Below are positions 8,606-17,465 of a stretch of DNA of 46,443 nucleotides, piece after piece. The notes under the pieces were generated by a model. That model was not told where the DNA came from and searched no databases. It was given only the letters and a program-made list of their open reading frames with translations. Position 1 is the stretch's first letter; each line of letters opens with the position of its first letter. Source of the DNA: an uncultured Pelagibacteraceae bacterium (GTDB lineage: Bacteria > Pseudomonadota > Alphaproteobacteria > Pelagibacterales > AG-422-B15); NCBI GenBank assembly GCA_902525575.1, contig CABZHU010000007.1:1-46443 (forward strand), read 5' to 3'. A program made the position numbers and the translations under genes.

Positions 8606-9432
8606 TTAGCCTTACTGAGCTCCCTGGACCTTTTCTTTGCTTTATCTATGGCTTTAGAAATTAGAGTACTAAGGCCATTTTTGTTTTCTAATATTTTAAG
8701 CGCAGCTTCAGTTGTCCCTCCCTTACTAGTAACACTCTTTTTTAAATGTGTTGGACTGTCTTTTTCATTAAAAAGAAGCAAAAGAGACCCAAGAAAAGTT
8801 TGAAGAACCATATTTTTTGAATTTTTGAACCCAGACTTATCAGCTATTTTAACAAGCGTTTCAATGAAAAGAAATATATAGGCAGGGCCACTACCAAAGA
8901 TTGCTGTAAAATCATCAATAACTTTTTCATTTTTAGTCTCATTTATTTGCCCTAGTAATGATAGGAAATTCCTAACTATTTTCTTTTGATCACTTTTAAT
9001 TATTTTATCAAAACAAATGAGAGTTGTACCCATATTGACTGATACTGGGGTATTTGTCATAGCTCTCACAATACCTTTATTTAGAGTAAATATTTTTTTT
9101 AAATCAGAAATCTTCTTTCCTGCTACGATCGACACAATAAGAGAATTAGACAAAAATTTTTCTAAAGAACTGTCGACAGCAGCGTTTAATTGATTTGGCT
9201 TTACAGAAATTAATGAAATAGATGGTACAAATTTATATTTAAGCAACCGAACATTTTTGACAATTTTAAGATTATGTTTTGACTTTAACTTTTTTAATTT
9301 TGGTGTGATTTTTTTTTCAATAATTAAGATATTTTTTGATGATATCTTATTTTCAATCAATGAATTGAGCACTGCGTAGCCCATATTTCCAGCGCCAATA
9401 ATAAGAAATTTTTGTTTTTTAAGATTTATCAT
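8602..9432 (-). CDS. proC: pyrroline-5-carboxylate reductase
   Basis: ProC reduces 1-pyrroline-5-carboxylate to proline with NAD(P)H. The 276-residue protein has the Rossmann motif GAGNMG near residues 13-18, the SVKPNQ and RAMTNTPV blocks, GSGPAY in the middle, and the C-terminal P5CR signature (VTSKGGTTEAAL). It is lysine-rich, as expected in an AT-rich genome. Its ATG at 9432 lies inside the end of a short upstream ORF in another frame, suggesting translational coupling. At its 3' end it overlaps the histidine kinase by four bases. Confidence 0.95.
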   Translation of the reverse strand: MINLKKQKFLIIGAGNMGYAVLNSLIENKISSKNILIIEKKITPKLKKLKSKHNLKIVKNVRLLKYKFVPSISLISVKPNQLNAAVDSSLEKFLSNSLIVSIVAGKKISDLKKIFTLNKGIVRAMTNTPVSVNMGTTLICFDKIIKSDQKKIVRNFLSLLGQINETKNEKVIDDFTAIFGSGPAYIFLFIETLVKIADKSGFKNSKNMVLQTFLGSLLLLFNEKDSPTHLKKSVTSKGGTTEAALKILENKNGLSTLISKAIDKAKKRSRELSKAN

Positions 9433-9574
9433 TTGACTTTTGAGCTGATGTATTTTTTCTATCTTCTTTAAATTTATTCATTGTTTTGATCTCTTCTTTA
9501 AAAGATAAAGAGATCTCATATAAACTTATACAGATGTCTGTAACTTTATTTAATATTTTATTTCTACTATACAT
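9419..9574 (-). CDS. small protein (51 aa) upstream of proC, possibly a shortened UbiK/BMFP-family protein
   Basis: An ATG at 9574 opens 51 codons that end at 9419, so the stop lies 14 bases inside proC. Such an overlap is typical of coupled genes in this window. The product begins MYSRNKILNKVTDICISLYE and has an amphipathic helix with the block KEEIKTM, then a basic, polar tail. In many alphaproteobacteria the gene between proC (or a YbjN gene) and lgt encodes a UbiK/BMFP accessory factor whose first helix has a similar REEIEAM-like block; position and this short match suggest a truncated relative. That comparison is from memory, so treat the function as unproven. No in-frame extension upstream is possible (a TGA precedes). 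Confidence 0.45.
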   Translation of the reverse strand: MYSRNKILNKVTDICISLYEISLSFKEEIKTMNKFKEDRKNTSAQKSNDKS

Positions 9575-9614
9575 AAATGGTGTTAGGTTATTCTTATATC
9601 AAATTTAAAATAGC

Positions 9615-10418
9615 GTGATTTATCTTAGTTTTCCATCTATAAGTCCAATTTTCTTCTCATTAGGTCCACTTGAAATTAGATGGTACTCATTAGCGTACAT
9701 CGTGGGTTTTATATTTGCTTGGCGATACATCAAATACTTGTCTTCTAACAAAAAAATATATGACGTTAAAGCTAATATAAATGAAAAATTAGTTGATGAC
9801 TTAGTATTCTATTCAATTTTAGGTCTTATAATTGGAGCTAGAATTGGATACGTATTATTTTATAATTTTGCATACTATGGCGATAACGTTGTAGAAATAT
9901 TCTACCTATGGCAAGGAGGACTGTCATTTCATGGTGGATTGATAGGCATTATAATTGCAGCTTTGCTTGTTTCAAGAAACTTTAAGTGCTCTTTTTTTGA
10001 AGTTAGTGACTTAATATGTGTTTCTGCTCCTGTTGGCATATTCTTTGGGCGAATAGCAAATTTTATTAATGGTGAACTTTATGGACGGCCAGCAAATTTC
10101 TTGTTTGGCATGATCTTTCCAAATGCAGACGACCAATTTAGACATCCCAGTCAGCTCTATGAAGCATTCTTGGAAGGCCTATTGCTGTTCATCATCTTAA
10201 ATATTCTAATTTTTAGGTATTATAAACTCAAGTCTCCCGGGTTTGTTTCTGGAGTCTTTCTCTTGTTATATGGAGTATTTAGATATTCTGTAGAGTTCAC
10301 TCGTGAGCCCGATGTACAAGTTGGGTATATTGCTAACTTTTTTACCATGGGAATGTTGCTTTCAATACCAATGATTATAGCTGGATTGACCATCTTACTT
10401 TTAGCAAATAAAAAATGA
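9615..10418 (+). CDS. lgt: prolipoprotein diacylglyceryl transferase
   Basis: Lgt transfers diacylglycerol from phosphatidylglycerol to the lipobox cysteine of prolipoproteins in the inner membrane. The 267-residue protein starts with GTG; the family N-terminus (SPIFFSLGPLEIRWYSLAY) supports this start. Signatures are GGLSFHGG with H106 and GRIANFINGELYG at residues 145-157 with the essential Arg and Asn, followed by about four more membrane helices and HPSQLYEA. It overlaps the following methyltransferase by four bases (ATGA). The gene begins a seven-gene rightward run. Confidence 0.95.
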   Translation: MIYLSFPSISPIFFSLGPLEIRWYSLAYIVGFIFAWRYIKYLSSNKKIYDVKANINEKLVDDLVFYSILGLIIGARIGYVLFYNFAYYGDNVVEIFYLWQGGLSFHGGLIGIIIAALLVSRNFKCSFFEVSDLICVSAPVGIFFGRIANFINGELYGRPANFLFGMIFPNADDQFRHPSQLYEAFLEGLLLFIILNILIFRYYKLKSPGFVSGVFLLLYGVFRYSVEFTREPDVQVGYIANFFTMGMLLSIPMIIAGLTILLLANKK

Positions 10419-11443
10419 TTAAAGAAAAGTTGCTAAAATATCTTAACGAAAACCCATACATATATTTAGATGATTTTATTAAACTAGTGCATGGTGATAA
10501 AGATCATGGATATTATGTCTCTGAAGAGATTATTGGTAAAAAAGGTGATTTTATAACTGCTCCTGAGATATCGCAAATGTTTGGCGAAGCAATAGCAATC
10601 AAGATTCTTCAGGTTATAAATAAAAATAATATCAAACACTTTAATTTAATAGAATTAGGCCCTGGAAGGGGAACTCTCATTAATGATATTTTAAGGGTAT
10701 TAAATAAACAATTATCTCCTGAAATAAATATTTCACTTCACTTCAATGAAATTAATAAGTATTTTATCGAAAATCTAAAATTACAATTTCCAAAATGTAA
10801 AATTCATTCAGTAATTGGTGATTATCCTGATCAATATTCTTTTTTTATCGCAAATGAATTTGTAGATGCGCTTCCCTTAAGACAGTTAAAAAAAAGAGAC
10901 AACACATATTACGAGACAGTCGTAAAAAAATCATTAGATGGAGACTTTGAATTTGATATTGAAATTGCAAGAAGTGAAAGTGAAATATATGTAAAATCTA
11001 GATTTGATTTAAAAAATAATCAAATCTTTGAATACTCTCCACAAACAATCGAAGTATTTAATCAAATCATCAACTTTTTAGAAAAAAATAAAGGACATCT
11101 TCTATTAATTGACTACGGCTACATAAAACATCCTTTAAAAAGCACTATCCAGTCAATTAAAAATCATAAAAAAACTGATGTATTAAATAATATTGGAAAA
11201 CAAGACATTACTTACCTTGTGAATTTTGATTGCCTGATAAGTATCTTAAAAAATAAAAAGATTTTAGAGTATAAATTTGTCACTCAATCAGCTTTTTTGA
11301 AATTGAACGGCATTGAGGAAAGAGCAAATCTATTGTGTGAACAAAACCCAGCTAAAGCTGAGGAAATAAAAATACAGTTAAATCGATTAACTAATGATGA
11401 ACATATGGGAAGCCTTTTCAAGGTATTGGAAGTCGAAATTTAA
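10415..11443 (+). CDS. SAM-dependent methyltransferase, MidA/NDUFAF7 family (COG1565)
   Basis: A 342-residue class I methyltransferase of the family that includes mitochondrial NDUFAF7, which methylates an arginine of complex I subunit NDUFS2. Family hallmarks are the N-terminal HGYYVSEEIIGKKGDFITAPE stretch, the SAM-binding motif IELGPGRGTL, and FIANEFVDALPLRQ further on. It sits between lgt and yfiH with a four-base overlap and direct abutment, an arrangement common in alphaproteobacteria. A role in complex I assembly is inferred from the eukaryotic homologue; no nuo genes are in the window. Confidence 0.85.
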   Translation: MIKEKLLKYLNENPYIYLDDFIKLVHGDKDHGYYVSEEIIGKKGDFITAPEISQMFGEAIAIKILQVINKNNIKHFNLIELGPGRGTLINDILRVLNKQLSPEINISLHFNEINKYFIENLKLQFPKCKIHSVIGDYPDQYSFFIANEFVDALPLRQLKKRDNTYYETVVKKSLDGDFEFDIEIARSESEIYVKSRFDLKNNQIFEYSPQTIEVFNQIINFLEKNKGHLLLIDYGYIKHPLKSTIQSIKNHKKTDVLNNIGKQDITYLVNFDCLISILKNKKILEYKFVTQSAFLKLNGIEERANLLCEQNPAKAEEIKIQLNRLTNDEHMGSLFKVLEVEI

Positions 11444-12205
11444 ATGTTTTTTTCAAAAAATTTAAGCGATGTTGATCACTGTTTTTTTTCAAGAATTGGT
11501 GGCTTTAGTAAAAAAAAATATTCATCACTAAATTGTGGCAAAGGATCAAATGATAATCCTCTATTGGTAGAGGATAATTTAGAGATAATTCATAAGTATT
11601 TCAATCTTCCAAGGTCTAAGTTAATTACAATGCATCAAACACATTCAAACATATGCAAAATAGTTGAGCCTAAATTTCAGCAAACAGAATATAAGTGTGA
11701 CGGGATAGTAACAAAACATCAGAATATAATATTGTCAGTTCTGACAGCCGATTGTGCTCCGATTTTATTTTTTGACCAAAAAAAATCAATTATTGGAGCT
11801 TGTCATGCAGGTTGGAAAGGAGCCCTGAACGGTATTATTGAAAATACTCTATCAAGTATGAAGCTCCTTGGTGCAAACATTAACAATATAAATTGTTCAA
11901 TTGGGCCATGTATTGGACAAAGCTCATATGACGTGAAATCAGACTTTTTCAAAATATTTGTAGACAAGTCGACAAGAAATAGACAATTTTTTATCGAAAT
12001 CAATAAGGATAAATATCAGTTTTCCCTAAAAAAATTCATTACATTTAAACTTGGAGAGCAAGGCGTTGGAAACATAGACACTGTCAACATTGATACTTAC
12101 AATGACGAACACCTTTGTTTCAGCTACAGACGGTCACTTCATAAAAAAGAGGATGATTATGGTAGAATGATTTCAACAATTACTATAAAAGAAGATCATT
12201 CATGA
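11444..12205 (+). CDS. YfiH/PgeF-family protein (multicopper polyphenol oxidase-like, purine nucleoside phosphorylase-type)
   Basis: A 253-residue protein of the YfiH/LACC1 family. Conserved blocks include [32 protein letters not shown] and [11 protein letters not shown]; the His/Cys residues of these form the Zn site in known structures. Members have been described both as purine nucleoside-metabolising enzymes and as peptidoglycan-related oxidases (PgeF), so the exact reaction is left open. The ATG directly follows the previous stop and the end overlaps prs by four bases. Coupling with prs would fit a nucleotide-related role, but the adjacency is also seen as a generic order. Confidence 0.85.
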   Translation: MFFSKNLSDVDHCFFSRIGGFSKKKYSSLNCGKGSNDNPLLVEDNLEIIHKYFNLPRSKLITMHQTHSNICKIVEPKFQQTEYKCDGIVTKHQNIILSVLTADCAPILFFDQKKSIIGACHAGWKGALNGIIENTLSSMKLLGANINNINCSIGPCIGQSSYDVKSDFFKIFVDKSTRNRQFFIEINKDKYQFSLKKFITFKLGEQGVGNIDTVNIDTYNDEHLCFSYRRSLHKKEDDYGRMISTITIKEDHS

Positions 12206-13137
12206 GAATTATTGCGGGAAATAGTAATTTACCTCTTTCTAAAAGTGTTTCTGATTATCTTGGTGAGAACTTAACGAACGCTTCCATACAAAGGTTTGCT
12301 GATGATGAAGTTTACGTTGAAATTAAAGAAAATATACGAGGTGAGGATGTTTTTGTTATAGAATCTCTATCCCACCCTGCTAACGATAATCTTATGGAGC
12401 TACTAGTAATTATGGATGCTCTAAAAAGAGCGTCTGCAAAAAGAATTACAGCTGTGATTCCTTATTACGGTTATGCACGACAAGATAGAAAGCCTGGCCC
12501 TAGAACACCTATATCTGCGAAATTAGTTGCTAACTTAATCACAACTGCTGGGGCTGATAGAGTTTTGACATTAGATTTACATGCTGAACAGATACAAGGT
12601 TTCTTTGATATTCCTACTGATAATCTTTTTGCAGGACCAGTTTTTTCAAAAGATATAAAAGAAAAATATGATATCGGAAACTTAGTTGCAGTTTCACCTG
12701 ATATTGGGGGAGTTGTAAGGGCTAGAGCTATTGCTAATAAAATTGGTGCTTCAATAGCCATTGTTGATAAAAGACGATCTAAACCCGGTGAGAGCGAAGT
12801 TATGAATATCATTGGAGATGTTAAAGGAAAAGACTGTATTATTTTAGACGACATAATCGACTCTGCTGGAACGATTTCTAATGCAGCTAACAGGATCATG
12901 GATCTTGGAGCTAATAGCATAACATCCTACGTAACACACGGCGTACTTACCGGAAAAGCTCTCGAGAGAATAAATAATTCAAAATTAACTGAGTTGGTAA
13001 TTACCAATTCTATTAACAATCAAGATTTATTAAGTAATGGCAATAAAATACGTTCTATTGATGTATCCAATCTGTTAGGTGAAGCGATAAAAAGAATTTC
13101 TGAAGAAAGCTCGGTATCCAGCCTGTTTGATTTTTGA
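12202..13137 (+). CDS. prs: ribose-phosphate pyrophosphokinase
   Basis: Prs makes PRPP from ribose-5-phosphate and ATP, the precursor for nucleotides, histidine and tryptophan. The 311-residue protein is of standard length. Motifs: [10 protein letters not shown] near the N-terminus, [11 protein letters not shown] (ATP site), [25 protein letters not shown] and the PRPP-binding loop [12 protein letters not shown]. It overlaps yfiH by four bases and is separated from the bL25 gene by 51 bases without a clear terminator. gpt, a PRPP user, lies 2.4 kb downstream. Confidence 0.97.
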   Translation: MRIIAGNSNLPLSKSVSDYLGENLTNASIQRFADDEVYVEIKENIRGEDVFVIESLSHPANDNLMELLVIMDALKRASAKRITAVIPYYGYARQDRKPGPRTPISAKLVANLITTAGADRVLTLDLHAEQIQGFFDIPTDNLFAGPVFSKDIKEKYDIGNLVAVSPDIGGVVRARAIANKIGASIAIVDKRRSKPGESEVMNIIGDVKGKDCIILDDIIDSAGTISNAANRIMDLGANSITSYVTHGVLTGKALERINNSKLTELVITNSINNQDLLSNGNKIRSIDVSNLLGEAIKRISEESSVSSLFDF

Positions 13138-13188
13138 TTAATATGCTTGCCATATAAGTAAATTTAATCTAAGTACCACAACATTATT

Positions 13189-13875
13189 ATGTCAAAAGAA
13201 ACAAATTTAGATGCTGAAATAAGAGCAGAATCTGGAAAATCTGCAGTAAAAAAAGTCATTGCTTCTGGTAAAATTCCCTCTGTTATCTATGGATTGGGTG
13301 AAGAGTCACTTAATATTTCCCTTGATAAAATTTCTGTCCAAAAAGAAATCAACTCGGGCGGGTTCCTTACAAGAATCATTTCTCTTAATATCGCTGGTAA
13401 GAAAAATCTCGCAATCCCCAGAGATGTTCAGTTTGATCCACTTTCAGATCAACCAATTCACGTGGACTTTTTAAGATTGGCAGAAGACTCAAAAATCACG
13501 CTGGATATACCAACTCGATTTATCAATGAAGAGTCATCTCCTGGCCTTAAGCGTGGCGGAGTTCTTAATGTTAACAGAAGAACTGTACAACTGAGTTGTC
13601 CAGCAAATAATATTCCTGAAGAAATTGTATTTGATTTAGATGGTTTAGATATTGGCGATACCATCAGGATATCAGCTGCAAATTTATCAAGCGATATTAC
13701 TCCTACAATTAGTGATCGTGACTTTACTGTAGCATCAGTTGCCGCGCCAACTGTTGTCAAAGAACCTGAAACTCCTGTAGAAGGTGAAGAAGCAGCTGAA
13801 GAAGGAGCGGAAACAACTGATGAAGCTAAAGAAGCATCAACTGATGATGCTAAAAAAGAAGAAGCTAAAGATTAA
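13189..13875 (+). CDS. rplY: 50S ribosomal protein L25, general-stress (CTC) form
   Basis: bL25 binds 5S rRNA in the large subunit. This is the long two-domain form (228 residues): an N-terminal RNA-binding domain (SAVKKVIASGKIPSVIYG at about 18-35, with PRDVQFDPLSDQPIHVDFL further on) and a C-terminal beta domain (about 100-185). It ends in an acidic, low-complexity tail of about 40 residues rich in Glu, Ala and Thr. The pair rplY-pth that follows is a very common bacterial arrangement. No clear Shine-Dalgarno sequence precedes the ATG; a TATAAG box lies about 30 bases upstream. Confidence 0.95.
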   Translation: MSKETNLDAEIRAESGKSAVKKVIASGKIPSVIYGLGEESLNISLDKISVQKEINSGGFLTRIISLNIAGKKNLAIPRDVQFDPLSDQPIHVDFLRLAEDSKITLDIPTRFINEESSPGLKRGGVLNVNRRTVQLSCPANNIPEEIVFDLDGLDIGDTIRISAANLSSDITPTISDRDFTVASVAAPTVVKEPETPVEGEEAAEEGAETTDEAKEASTDDAKKEEAKD

Positions 13876-13905
13876 TACTTTACCTTTCAACTAATACATA
13901 ATTTC

Positions 13906-13911
13906 TATATT
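13906..13911 (+). promoter_or_regulatory. candidate -10 box of pth
   Basis: TATATT, one mismatch from TATAAT, ends nine bases before the pth ATG at 13921. A transcript from here would have almost no 5' leader. No convincing -35 box is seen (CTTTCA at 16 bases is weak). It resembles the arrangement before dsbA-like and thrB. Confidence 0.3.
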
Positions 13912-13920
13912 CTTAAACGT

Positions 13921-14478
13921 ATGATTGCTCTAATTGGTTTAGGAAACCCTGGTGAAAAACATTCCTTAAATAGACATAATATAGGATTCATTGTTATTGA
14001 TGAAATCAATGATAATAATGAAATTATTAAAATTGAAAAAAAATTCAACGGTGATTTAACAACTTTTTCTATCGGCAGAAAAAAAATACTCACATTTAAG
14101 TCATGCGATTACATGAATGAATGTGGTGGCAGTATTGCAAAACTCGTTAATTTTTATAAACTCAATCTAGACTCAGTTTATGTTTTCCACGATGACCTTG
14201 ATATTTCTCTTGGAAAAGTAAAAATCAAGAATGGTGGCTCACCCGCTGGTCATAATGGATTAAAATCCATAGACTCATGTATAGGCAAAAATTATAATAG
14301 AGTAAGGGTTGGAATTGATCACCCTGGAAGCCGTGAATTAGTCAACAGGCATGTTCTGGGCAACTTTAAAAAAAAGGAGTTAGAAATTGTTGATCAATTA
14401 AAGATCAGTATTTCATCTCACTTAAAATTCCTGATATCAGAGAATAAATCTCAATTCTTAAATAATATTAAATTATAA
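13921..14478 (+). CDS. pth: peptidyl-tRNA hydrolase
   Basis: Pth releases peptides from prematurely dissociated peptidyl-tRNA so that the tRNA can be reused. The 185-residue protein carries the catalytic set expected from E. coli Pth: N9 (GLGNPG), H19 (NRHNIGF), N66 (YMN), D91 (FHDDLD) and N112 in the GHNGLKSI block. It lies 45 bases after rplY and one base before ychF, the order rplY-pth-ychF being widely conserved. No Shine-Dalgarno sequence is visible before the ATG. Confidence 0.96.
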   Translation: MIALIGLGNPGEKHSLNRHNIGFIVIDEINDNNEIIKIEKKFNGDLTTFSIGRKKILTFKSCDYMNECGGSIAKLVNFYKLNLDSVYVFHDDLDISLGKVKIKNGGSPAGHNGLKSIDSCIGKNYNRVRVGIDHPGSRELVNRHVLGNFKKKELEIVDQLKISISSHLKFLISENKSQFLNNIKL

Positions 14479-14479
14479 T

Positions 14480-15568
14480 ATGGGATTTAAATGCGGAATT
14501 GTTGGACTACCTAATGTTGGAAAATCAACTTTATTTAATGCTCTTACCAAAAAAATTTCAGCTGAAGCCGCCAACTATCCCTTTTGCACAATAGAACCAA
14601 ATGAAGGAACTGTAATCGTTCCTGATGAGAGAGTTAATGCTTTAACAGAAATAGCAAAATCTAAAAAAACTATACCTACCTCACTGACATTTTTTGATAT
14701 TGCTGGACTTGTTAAAGGTGCATCAAAGGGAGAAGGTTTAGGAAATAAGTTCTTATCACATATAAGAGAAGTTGATGCAATCATACACGTGGTTAGGTGC
14801 TTTGAAGATGACAATATAACTCACGTAAGCAATAAAATTGATCCCTTGGACGATATTGAGACAATTAATACTGAATTAGTTTTATCTGATATTGAATTAC
14901 TAGAAAAATTAAAATCTGGTCTCGAAAAACAAGCTAAAAAAGGCGATAAAGATGCAAAAATAAAAATCACAGCAGCTGAAAAGTTGCTAAACCATCTTGG
15001 GAAAGGTGAGCCAGCAATTACAATTGAAAATTTAGCTGAGATAAAATCAAATTCGTCGGAATTTAATTTAATTACGTTTAAACCAACAATATATGTCTGT
15101 AATGTCAATGAAGAGTCAATTATTGGTGGGAATCAATTCACAGAAAAAATTAATAATAGTTTTAACAATGAAATTATTCTTATCTCTGCAGAAATAGAGT
15201 CCCAGATTTCTTCATTAAGTGATGAAGATCAAAAGGAGTATGTACAAAGCTTAGGATTAGAGGAGTCGGGTCTGAATAAAATCATTCGTAGCGGCTACAA
15301 AACACTTAATCTAATAACTTATTTTACAGCAGGTGAGCAAGAAACAAGGGCGTGGACCATAGAATTAGGTACAACAGCGCCGCAGGCTGCAGGAAAGATT
15401 CATACCGATTTTGAAAAAGGCTTTATTCGAGCTGAAACTATTGCGTATATCGATTACATTGCCTGTATGGGTGAAATAAAAGCAAAAGAACAGGGAAAGA
15501 TGCGTAGCGAAGGTAAAGAATATACTGTACAAGATGGTGACGTAATGCATTTTTTATTTAATAATTAG
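14480..15568 (+). CDS. ychF: redox-regulated ribosome-binding ATPase YchF (Obg family)
   Basis: A 362-residue P-loop protein of the Obg-like family that prefers ATP and binds ribosomes. The Walker A loop is GLPNVGKS at residues 9-16, switch regions include NYPFCTIEPNEG and DIAGLVKGASKGEGLGN, and the base-recognition motif is the non-canonical NVNEE type usual for YchF. A helical insert is followed by the TGS domain (FTAGEQETRAWTI to the C-terminus with VQDGDVMHFLFN). Length and all motifs are normal. It follows pth by one base and precedes gpt by two. Confidence 0.96.
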   Translation: MGFKCGIVGLPNVGKSTLFNALTKKISAEAANYPFCTIEPNEGTVIVPDERVNALTEIAKSKKTIPTSLTFFDIAGLVKGASKGEGLGNKFLSHIREVDAIIHVVRCFEDDNITHVSNKIDPLDDIETINTELVLSDIELLEKLKSGLEKQAKKGDKDAKIKITAAEKLLNHLGKGEPAITIENLAEIKSNSSEFNLITFKPTIYVCNVNEESIIGGNQFTEKINNSFNNEIILISAEIESQISSLSDEDQKEYVQSLGLEESGLNKIIRSGYKTLNLITYFTAGEQETRAWTIELGTTAPQAAGKIHTDFEKGFIRAETIAYIDYIACMGEIKAKEQGKMRSEGKEYTVQDGDVMHFLFNN

Positions 15569-15570
15569 AT

Positions 15571-16017
15571 ATGGAACATAAATTAGTATTCCCGACTTAT
15601 GAGGAAATGCATGATAAAGCTGTAAAGCTTGGACACTTAATTAAAAGTAAAAATATTAATTTCGATAAAATGGTTGTTGTCTCAAGGGGAGGTTTTGTGC
15701 CCGCTGCTGTTGTTGCTTACACTCTGGGCATACAGGACGTAGATATCGTATCCATACAAAGTTATATTCATCGGGAAGCTGGAAAGGCTATTGTTCATCG
15801 CGCTCCAAAAACCGACGAAATAGTGCTCGTGATTGATGATATTGTAGATAAAGGTGGAACAGCAAAAGCTCTTAAAGAATATATGCCTAATATGCATTTA
15901 GCTGTGATTTATGCTAAACCGAGAGGTTTGCCGTTGGCTAGTACGTATGTTGAAGAAATAACTCAAGATACCTGGCCTGTCTTCCCCTGGGACGAGGAAG
16001 ACAAAGCCAATCATTAA
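15571..16017 (+). CDS. gpt: xanthine(-guanine) phosphoribosyltransferase
   Basis: A 148-residue type I phosphoribosyltransferase that converts guanine, xanthine or hypoxanthine plus PRPP to nucleotides. The PRPP loop is LVIDDIVDKGGTAKAL around residues 85-100, and MVVVSRGGFVPAA is the pyrophosphate-binding loop. PRGLPLASTYVEEI and the final DTWPVFPWD resemble bacterial Gpt, where the tryptophan region stacks the purine. It converges on a purine permease gene only six bases away, consistent with a salvage pair (uptake and capture). It ends the long rightward run that includes prs. Confidence 0.88.
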   Translation: MEHKLVFPTYEEMHDKAVKLGHLIKSKNINFDKMVVVSRGGFVPAAVVAYTLGIQDVDIVSIQSYIHREAGKAIVHRAPKTDEIVLVIDDIVDKGGTAKALKEYMPNMHLAVIYAKPRGLPLASTYVEEITQDTWPVFPWDEEDKANH

Positions 16018-16023
16018 GCTACT

Positions 16024-17313
16024 TTAAAAGATAAAGTAGAGTAGGGATAATGCTCCGATTACAATAGATCCTGCATTCAGATCTTCGTGTCTACCGCTCA
16101 AAGCTTTTATCACTACATAAGCAATGAAACCTAGAGCTATACCATGAGCAATACTGAATGTTAGAGGCATTAAAACGGCTGCTAAAACTGCAGGAGCATA
16201 TTCACTCACATCATCCCATTCTATATCACGTAAATTCTTCAAGAAGAATGTTGCAACAAAAACAAGCGCAGGCGCTGTTGCAAAAGCTGGTATACTTTGT
16301 GCTAATGGAGCAAGAAATAAACATATAGCAAAAAGTATTGCTACTGTTACAGCTGTAAGGCCTGTTCTACCACCTTCTTTAATACCAGCTCCTGACTCAA
16401 TGTAGGAAGTTGTATTTGATGTTCCCACTAAAGCACCAACCGTCGTTGCCGCAGAGTCTGCTAATACTGCTTTACCAATGCCTTCGACATTTCCATCTTG
16501 GTCAACTTTTCCTGTCAGGTTAGCAACTGAAGTAAGTGTTCCAGCGGTATCAAAAAAATCTACAAAAAGAAACGCGAATGCTACACCAATAAAACCAGCA
16601 GTTGCGATGAGACTGAAGTCCATTGAAAATGCATGAACTGCAGGAGGTATAGATCCTACTACTCCATCAATCGCACTGACCCCTGTAATCCAGGCAACAA
16701 CACTAACCACAAGTATTCCAATAATAATTGAACCCGGGACACCTCTCTTGTCAAGGATGGCCATTATTGCAAAGCCAACTGCAGCAAGTATTACAGGCAT
16801 AGAGCTTACATCTCCTAGTCCCACTAAAGTGGCCGGGTTATCGACAACTACCCCTGCATTTTTTAAGCCAATGATCGCTAAAAATAAACCAATGCCGGCA
16901 CCTACTCCAAACTTCATACTTTTTGGAATACTATTAATAATCCACTGACGTGCGGGTGTTATAGACAATATAAGAAATGCGATACCCGCAATAAATACTG
17001 CCGCAAGTGCCTGCTGATAGGTGTAACCCATTCCAAATACAACACCAAAAGCAAAGAATGCATTTAGTCCCATTCCTGGCGCAAGCGCTATTGGCCAATT
17101 GGCCCATAACCCCATAACTAAACAACCAACGACTGCTGCAATTATGGTTGCAACAAATACACCACCAAAATCCATGCCTGTACCATCAGTTGATAAAATT
17201 GCAGGATTAACAACAATGATGTAAGCCATTGTTAAAAATGTAGCGAGGCCGGCCAGAACTTCTGTTCTTACACTCGTACCATTTTCATTCAATTTAAAAA
17301 TATTTTCTAACAT
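16024..17313 (-). CDS. NCS2-family purine permease (AzgA/GhxP-like)
   Basis: An inner-membrane transporter for hypoxanthine, guanine, xanthine or adenine of the AzgA-like branch of NCS2. The frame is open to 17355, but the ATG at 17313 is chosen: it has GGAGG six bases upstream and begins MLENIFKL, as family members do, giving 429 residues. Hallmarks are TFLTMAYIIVVNPAILS, the ALAPGMGLNAFFAF block in helix 3, FVDFFDTAGTLTSVA and SNTTSYIESGAGI. About 12-14 hydrophobic segments are present. The convergent gpt next door supports purine uptake. Substrate choice cannot be settled from sequence. Confidence 0.9.
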   Translation of the reverse strand: MLENIFKLNENGTSVRTEVLAGLATFLTMAYIIVVNPAILSTDGTGMDFGGVFVATIIAAVVGCLVMGLWANWPIALAPGMGLNAFFAFGVVFGMGYTYQQALAAVFIAGIAFLILSITPARQWIINSIPKSMKFGVGAGIGLFLAIIGLKNAGVVVDNPATLVGLGDVSSMPVILAAVGFAIMAILDKRGVPGSIIIGILVVSVVAWITGVSAIDGVVGSIPPAVHAFSMDFSLIATAGFIGVAFAFLFVDFFDTAGTLTSVANLTGKVDQDGNVEGIGKAVLADSAATTVGALVGTSNTTSYIESGAGIKEGGRTGLTAVTVAILFAICLFLAPLAQSIPAFATAPALVFVATFFLKNLRDIEWDDVSEYAPAVLAAVLMPLTFSIAHGIALGFIAYVVIKALSGRHEDLNAGSIVIGALSLLYFIF

Positions 17314-17319
17314 TAAGTT

Positions 17320-17324
17320 CCTCC
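17320..17324 (-). promoter_or_regulatory. Shine-Dalgarno site of the purine permease
   Basis: GGAGG on the minus strand, six bases before the ATG at 17313. It is one of the few strong Shine-Dalgarno sequences in the window and decides this start over the ATG 42 bases upstream. Confidence 0.8.
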
Positions 17325-17385
17325 ATCTAATTAATTTTAAGCTTATATTAATCAAAAATGGTTTTCGAGACAGATTTGTTCAGCT

Positions 17386-17394
17386 TGTGGATAA
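17386..17394 (-). other. perfect DnaA-box 9-mer in the permease leader
   Basis: The minus strand reads TTATCCACA, the classical DnaA box. It sits in the loop of a 5-bp TCAGC/GCTGA stem in the 149-base spacer between petC and the permease start. A single 9-mer in 46 kb can occur by chance, and no other origin-like features (box cluster, AT-rich unwinding element) accompany it. Confidence 0.3.
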
Positions 17395-17443
17395 CGATGC
17401 TGACTATTTACTGTAAAGAAAAAAATTAAATTATTGAAATAAT

Positions 17444-17465
17444 TAGTATATTTATAATTATACTA
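17444..17465 (-). terminator. weak AT-rich hairpin at the petC stop
   Basis: TAGTATA and TATACTA form a perfect 7-bp inverted repeat around an 8-base loop, and the petC stop codon lies in one arm. The stem has a single G-C pair and the U-rich stretch only comes some 17 bases later, so termination would be weak. It may simply be AT-rich chance structure. Confidence 0.25.

Noticed and set aside
12471-12920. 149-residue ORF antisense to prs
   Set aside because: Lies wholly inside prs, which has all family motifs; no domain or ribosome-binding site on the antisense strand.
17386-17394. Replication origin at the DnaA box
   Set aside because: Only one box, no cluster, no unwinding element and no origin-linked genes nearby.
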